NCBI GenBank assembly: GCA_033675265.1
Contig: JAUJYZ010000531.1
Span: 12,501 to 76,500, forward strand
Origin: Actinostola sp. cb2023
Taxonomy: Eukaryota > Cnidaria > Anthozoa > Actiniaria > Actinostolidae
Reading direction: 5' to 3'
DNA length: 64,000 nucleotides
Position 1 is the first letter of the stretch; every line of letters begins with the position of its first letter. A program made the position numbers and the translations under genes. Positions 63,845 to 64,000 of the stretch are shown in pieces. The notes under the pieces are model-generated. The model saw only the letters and a list, made by a program, of their open reading frames with translations, did no database searches and was not told the origin of the DNA.

Positions 63845-64000
63845 TTATGTCACTGTGAAAACTGGCCTGACGCAAGCGCAAGCACAAGAGGCGTTATGTC
63901 ACTGTGAATACGGGCCTGACGCAAGCATAAGCGCAAGCACAAGAGGCTTAGTTTATGTCACTGTGAAAACTGGCCTGACGCAAGCATAAGCGCAAGCACA
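63845..64000 (+). repeat. ~60-bp tandem repeat running off the right edge
   Basis: TTATGTCACTGTGAAAACTG, GGCCTGACGCAAGC and GCGCAAGCACAAGAGGC repeat about 2.7 times with small indels (ATAAGC insert). Confidence 0.85.

Overview
The window is nuclear DNA of an intron-rich animal. Seven protein-coding loci carry spliceosomal GT-AG introns, and five of them can be assembled into full-length metazoan proteins. These are WASF/WAVE, Tat-SF1, a KCTD8/12/16-type BTB protein, pirin, pyridoxal kinase, mitochondrial-type malic enzyme and the last exon of the splicing factor CDC40/PRP17. The base composition is AT-rich. Introns and spacers are packed with microsatellites, minisatellites and short inverted-repeat (MITE-like) transposons. 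This fits a marine invertebrate, but nothing in the sequence fixes the phylum.

Layout. 0-3 kb: an unrecognised one-exon ORF ending in a hydrophobic tail (295-1242), then a 183-bp tandem array that stays open in one frame. 3.2-4.4 kb: a decayed duplicate of pyridoxal kinase exons 1 and 2. 6.57-17.03 kb (+): pyridoxal kinase, 10 exons, 307 aa, with several kilobases of tandem repeats in its introns. 17.8-19.2 kb: a 34-bp minisatellite. 19.7-20.4 kb: a 672-bp near-perfect palindrome flanked by TTAA. 21.16-24.56 kb (-): pirin, 4 exons. 27.55-30.39 kb (-): WASF, 3 coding exons. 32.0-41.4 kb (-): malic enzyme, 12 exons. 42.4-51.36 kb (+): Tat-SF1-like factor, 13 exons, head-to-head with malic enzyme. 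52.2-53.0 kb (-): KCTD, coding region in one exon, with a probable upstream 5'-UTR exon and TATA box near 55.7 kb. 56.76-62.4 kb: a 21-bp minisatellite of about 5.6 kb with higher-order structure. 63.18-63.29 kb (-): last exon of CDC40, the rest of the gene lying beyond the right edge.

The genes are unrelated housekeeping or signalling functions: vitamin B6 salvage, a cupin metalloprotein, Arp2/3 activation, malate decarboxylation, splicing (two loci) and a BTB adaptor. They do not form a pathway. The unusual content is the repeat landscape. At least fifteen fold-back element families or copies are visible. One (core AAATTCTCC...GGAGAATTT) is both dispersed across the window and amplified into a 1.5-kb tandem array. 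Some elements are nested with target-site duplications still readable. Most long ORFs in the window come from tandem repeats whose unit is a multiple of three and are not genes.
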